A DNA stretch of 64,000 nt from Pseudoxanthomonas suwonensis (GTDB taxonomy: Bacteria; Pseudomonadota; Gammaproteobacteria; Xanthomonadales; Xanthomonadaceae): NCBI RefSeq assembly GCF_010093235.1, contig NZ_PDWP01000014.1, forward strand, positions 36,335 through 100,334, given 5' to 3'. The stretch's first letter is position 1, and every line of letters begins with the position of its first letter. The position numbers and the translations under genes were made by a program. The notes under the pieces are model-generated. The model did not search any database. It had not been told where the DNA came from and saw nothing but the letters and a program-made list of their open reading frames with translations. Below are positions 61,218 to 64,000 of the stretch, one piece after another.

Positions 61218-63374
61218 TCAGAACTTGCCGTAATACCCTTCCTTGAGGGCGTCGAACAGGTTGGCGGCGGTGTGGGTCTCGCCGTCGTACTCGATCTCCT
61301 CGTTGCCCTTGACCTCCACCACCGAGCCGTCTTCCAGCTCGAAGCGGTACAGGGTGTTCTCCAGGTCCTTCTCCTTGACCAGCACGCCCTGGAATGCGGC
61401 GGGGTTGAAGCGGAACGTGGTGCAGCCCTTCAGGCCCTGCTGGTGGGCGTAGCGGTAGATGTCCTTGAACTGCTCGTACGGGTAGTCGGTGGGGACGTTG
61501 GCGGTCTTGGAGATGGAGCTGTCCACCCACTTCTGGGCGGCGGCCTGCACGTCCACGTGCTCCTTCGGCGAGATGTCGTCGGCGGAGATGAAGTACTCCG
61601 GCAGCTGCGCCTCCGGGTCGTCGGAGAACGGCATCGCCTTGGGGTTCACGAAGTGGCGGTAGGCCAGCAGCTCGAAGCTGTAGACGTCCACCTTCTCCTT
61701 GGACTTCTTGCCCTCGCGGATCACGTTGCGGCTGTAGTGGTGCGCGAACGAGGGCTCGATGCCGTTGGAGGCGTTGTTGGCCAGCGACAGCGAGATGGTG
61801 CCGGTCGGGGCGATCGAGCTGTGGTGGGTGAAGCGGGCGCCGGTCTCGGCCAGCTCCTCCACCAGCTCCGGGGCCACGGCGGCGATGCGCTGCATGTAGC
61901 GGCTGTAGCGCGCGTGCAGCACCTTGCCCTCGATCTCCTGGCCCACGCGCCAGCCGTCCTTCGCCATCTCCGGGCGCTGGCGCAGCATCTGCGGGGTCAC
62001 GGTGAAGCGCTCGTCCATGATCGGGGCCGGGCCCTTCTCCCTGGCCAGCGACAGGCCCACTTCCCAGCCGGCCACCGCCATGTCGCGGGCGACCTGCTCG
62101 GTGAACTCCAGGCTGTCGGCCGAGCCGTACTTCATGCGCAGCATCGTCAGGGTCGAGCCCAGGCCCAGGAAGCCCATGCCGTGGCGACGCTTGCGCATGA
62201 TCTCGTTGCGCTGCTGCTCCAGCGGCAGGCCGTTGACCTCGACCACGTTGTCGAGCATGCGGGTGAACACGCGCACCACTTCCTTGTACTCCTCCCAGTC
62301 GAAGGAGGCCTTGTCGGTAAAGGGGTCGCGCACGAACTTGGTCAGGTTGACCGAGCCCAGCAGGCAGGCGCCGTACGGCGGCAGCGGCTGCTCGCCGCAG
62401 GGGTTGGTGGCGCGGATGTTCTCGCACCACCAGTTGTTGTTCATCTCGTTGACGCGGTCGATCAGGATGAAGCCCGGCTCGGCGTAGTCGTACGTCGAGA
62501 CCATGATCATGTCCCACAGGTGGCGGGCGCGGATGTGGCCGTAGACCTTGCAGGCGACCAGGCCGTCGTCGCGGATGATGTAGGCGTCGTCGTGGGTCGG
62601 CCAGTCGCGCCAGACCACCTGGTCGGCGTTGGACAGGTCGATGTCGGCCTCTTCCTTCCTGTTGACCGGGAACACCAGCGGCCAGTCGCCGTCGGCTTCC
62701 ACCGCCTGCATGAAGCCGTCGGTGATCAGCAGCGACAGGTTGAACTGGCGCAGGCGGCCGTCCTCGCGCTTGGCGCGGATGAAGTCCTTCACGTCCGGGT
62801 GCGAGACGTCGAAGGTGCCCATCTGCGCGCCGCGGCGGCCACCGGCAGAGGACACGGTGAAGCACATCTTGTCGAAGATATCCATGAAGGACATCGGGCC
62901 GGAGGTGTAGGCGCCGGCGCCGGCCACGAACGCGCCGCGCGGGCGCAGGGTCGAGAACTCGTAGCCGATGCCGCAGCCGGCCTTCAGGGTCAGGCCCGCC
63001 TCGTGGACCTTCTGCAGGATGCCGTCCATCGAGTCGCCGATGGTGCCGGAGACGGTGCAGTTGATGGTGCTGGTGGCCGGCTTGTGTTCCTGGGCGCCGG
63101 CGTTGGAGGTGATGCGGCCGGCCGGGATGGCGCCGCGGCGCAGCGCCCACAGGAAGCGCTCGTACCAGTAGTTGCGCTTCTCCTCGGTCAGCTCGGCGTC
63201 GGCCAGGGCCCGGGCCACGCGCTGGTAGGTGCCGTCGATGTCAGCATCCAGCGGCACCCCCTGCTTGGTCTTCAGGCGGTACTTCTTGTCCCAGATGTCC
63301 AGGGAGGCTGGCTGCAGCGGGATCTCCGCCACGGGTTTGTCCGTGTTGACCACTTCGAGGCGCACCGTACTCAT
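61218..63374 (-). CDS. nrdJa: Adenosylcobalamin-dependent ribonucleotide reductase NrdJa, 718 aa
   Basis: Catalytic half of a class II reductase that makes deoxyribonucleotides with vitamin B12. Conserved blocks: RRGAIPAGRITSNAGAQEHK, STINCTVSGTIGDSMDGIL with an active-site Cys, LKAGCGIGYEFSTLRPRG, NPCGEQPLPPYGACLLGSVN and HHSSIAPTGTISLSLANNAS. The C-terminal domain typical of single-chain NrdJ is missing and is supplied by nrdJb. The ATG at 63374 follows AAGGAG at a long spacing. A NrdR-box-like palindrome is about 240 bp upstream. Confidence 0.93.
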   Translation of the reverse strand: MSTVRLEVVNTDKPVAEIPLQPASLDIWDKKYRLKTKQGVPLDADIDGTYQRVARALADAELTEEKRNYWYERFLWALRRGAIPAGRITSNAGAQEHKPATSTINCTVSGTIGDSMDGILQKVHEAGLTLKAGCGIGYEFSTLRPRGAFVAGAGAYTSGPMSFMDIFDKMCFTVSSAGGRRGAQMGTFDVSHPDVKDFIRAKREDGRLRQFNLSLLITDGFMQAVEADGDWPLVFPVNRKEEADIDLSNADQVVWRDWPTHDDAYIIRDDGLVACKVYGHIRARHLWDMIMVSTYDYAEPGFILIDRVNEMNNNWWCENIRATNPCGEQPLPPYGACLLGSVNLTKFVRDPFTDKASFDWEEYKEVVRVFTRMLDNVVEVNGLPLEQQRNEIMRKRRHGMGFLGLGSTLTMLRMKYGSADSLEFTEQVARDMAVAGWEVGLSLAREKGPAPIMDERFTVTPQMLRQRPEMAKDGWRVGQEIEGKVLHARYSRYMQRIAAVAPELVEELAETGARFTHHSSIAPTGTISLSLANNASNGIEPSFAHHYSRNVIREGKKSKEKVDVYSFELLAYRHFVNPKAMPFSDDPEAQLPEYFISADDISPKEHVDVQAAAQKWVDSSISKTANVPTDYPYEQFKDIYRYAHQQGLKGCTTFRFNPAAFQGVLVKEKDLENTLYRFELEDGSVVEVKGNEEIEYDGETHTAANLFDALKEGYYGKF

Positions 63375-63553
63375 GCTTTGAAAACTCCTTCGCACCGTAA
63401 TCCAGTTGGAGGCCGGAGGGTGCGAAGGGAACGGGAAGCCCCGGGCGACGCCATGCGCGCCGCCTGCCGGAGTCAGGCGCCGGGTTTGTCGCGGCCGGCA
63501 AGGCCGCTTCCGTACGCAGTTTCCTGTCCCATCCGCTCGCCGCTCCGGCGTTT

Positions 63554-63599
63554 TGGCCCCGCTGTTTGGCGTATTCACCAAACACCATCACTGGGGCCA
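63554..63599. promoter_or_regulatory. Nested stem-loop in the nrdJa leader
   Basis: An outer stem TGGCCCC (63554-63560) / GGGGCCA (63593-63599) encloses an inner stem GTTTGG (63564-63569) / CCAAAC (63578-63583). It lies between the NrdR-like box and nrdJa and could be a leader RNA structure or a second operator. Confidence 0.45.
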
Positions 63600-63612
63600 G
63601 CGTTGTGTTCGA

Positions 63613-63628
63613 CCGCTATATCTAGTGG
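63613..63628. promoter_or_regulatory. NrdR-box-like palindrome
   Basis: CCGCTATATCTAGTGG has the core CTATATCTAG, nine of ten positions of the NrdR consensus CwAtATaTwG. It lies upstream of nrdJa. NrdR represses ribonucleotide reductase genes when dATP is high. A second box with the usual phasing was not obvious. Confidence 0.55.
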
Positions 63629-63842
63629 CACGACAGGGGGCCCAAGCTAGGGGTAGCCCCGACCCGTGTCAACTGCGATCGCACAAACCCAGCAACGGCG
63701 GCACCCGGCTTCCGGGCGGGGGCGTACGGAACAAATGGAATGCGCAGGTCAAGGGGGACTTCACCAACGGTTTAGTGGCTTGCCCGCACACTCGTTCAGC
63801 TTGATGACGGCAGTCCCCGCCCCCATGGGAACGGGAGCCCGA

Positions 63843-63890
63843 ATGTCCCTCGCCGCAAGGAAAACCCGCATGCGCCGCGCGACCACACCC
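63843..63890 (+). CDS. Possible 5' fragment of a gene cut by the contig end
   Basis: The ATG at 63843 after GGGAGCCC begins MSLAARKTRMRRATTP, then runs into adapter sequence. A basic start like this could head an exported or small basic protein, but 16 codons are too few to assign. Any residues read beyond 63890 are adapter-derived. Confidence 0.25.
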
Positions 63891-64000
63891 GTCTCTTATA
63901 CACATCTGACGCTGCCGACGATCTACTCTGGTGAGCGCTCGGGGGTGCGCCGCTCCTTTAAAAAATAAAAAACATATCTACACAGATAAGATAGATGAGT
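63889..64000. other. Illumina Nextera adapter read-through (not genomic)
   Basis: 63891-63909 reads GTCTCTTATACACATCTGA, the Tn5 mosaic end and read-1 adapter in reverse complement, continuing to GCTGCCGACGA at 63921. Bases 63922-63929 (TCTACTCT) are the reverse complement of the i5 index AGAGTAGA. The following 29 bases are a poor match to the P5 tail, and then comes an A-rich run. The host sequence therefore ends near 63890. Confidence 0.95.

Noticed and set aside
63375..63600. Cobalamin riboswitch upstream of nrdJa
   Set aside because: I looked on both strands for the B12 box and the conserved core; only short chance matches such as AGTCAGG were found, and the visible stem-loops do not fit the fold.
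60105..63650. A 1181-codon plus-strand frame opposite the ribonucleotide reductase genes
   Set aside because: It is antisense to three well-supported genes and contains the mirror composition of the Lys/Ala repeats.
1..63890. tRNA, rRNA or complete insertion sequences
   Set aside because: No cloverleaf, rRNA-like stretch, or transposase with paired terminal repeats was recognised apart from the RAYT.
63666..63968. Frames giving SYTHLTLPTI and, on the other strand, MCIRD
   Set aside because: These peptides are translations of the Nextera adapter.

Overview
The window is high-GC DNA (roughly 68-70 % by eye) from a gammaproteobacterium of the Xanthomonadaceae/Lysobacteraceae (Pseudoxanthomonas, Luteimonas or Lysobacter type). 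This is inferred from the gene families and from the GTAG-headed palindromic repeats typical of that family; I cannot name the species. The last ~110 bases are not genomic: they match the Illumina Nextera read-1 adapter, an i5 index and a decayed P5/poly-A tail, so the contig ends near 63890.

Layout. 1-3140: a phasin-like gene, a polysaccharide deacetylase and a secreted beta-propeller protein. 3141-15580: a leftward glycogen/trehalose operon (glgA-glgB-treZ-malQ-treY-DUF2934-glgX) in which nearly every junction is a 4-nt ATGA overlap; malQ carries an apparent frameshift. 15827-20471: a leftward periplasmic nitrate reductase operon napEFDABC, including a 57-codon napE. 20610-22684: a radical SAM / DUF4130 DNA-repair-like pair. 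22760-30650: small membrane and secreted proteins, a Kelch protein, an FKBP isomerase, and an aldo/keto reductase with a divergent TetR regulator and two palindromic operators. 30759-37299: hydrolase and NmrA genes, MerR, AraC and HxlR regulators, an SDR with an apparent signal peptide, and a transporter.

37292-49190: a repeat-rich zone with four arrays of GTAG-type REP/REPIN palindromes. Between them lie an alpha/beta hydrolase, an Arr-type ADP-ribosyltransferase, a uracil permease, a proline-iminopeptidase-like protein and a REP-associated tyrosine transposase (RAYT, 47828-48328). The first array has amplified together with pieces of genes: three extra copies of the 3' end of the neighbouring hydrolase gene and two copies of an FKBP 5' end.

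49189-57385: a ParB-domain protein, a lipoprotein, a ~500-bp field of degenerate 21-nt repeats, an LPMO-like secreted protein followed by a decayed partial copy of its own C-terminus, an S4-domain pseudouridine synthase homologue with a changed active site, a RIO-type kinase, and a second dispersed repeat family found at gene 3' ends. 57386-59243: a lower-GC two-gene CBASS-like defence cassette (CD-NTase plus SLATT membrane effector). 59360-63374: a split adenosylcobalamin-dependent ribonucleotide reductase (nrdJa, nrdJb) with a histone-H1-like gene between its halves and a NrdR-box-like palindrome upstream.

Four genes (malQ, Kelch, a small membrane protein, one alpha/beta hydrolase) look frameshifted. 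Because the sequence also contains adapter read-through, assembly error and real decay cannot be separated here. I saw no tRNA, rRNA, CRISPR array or complete insertion sequence.
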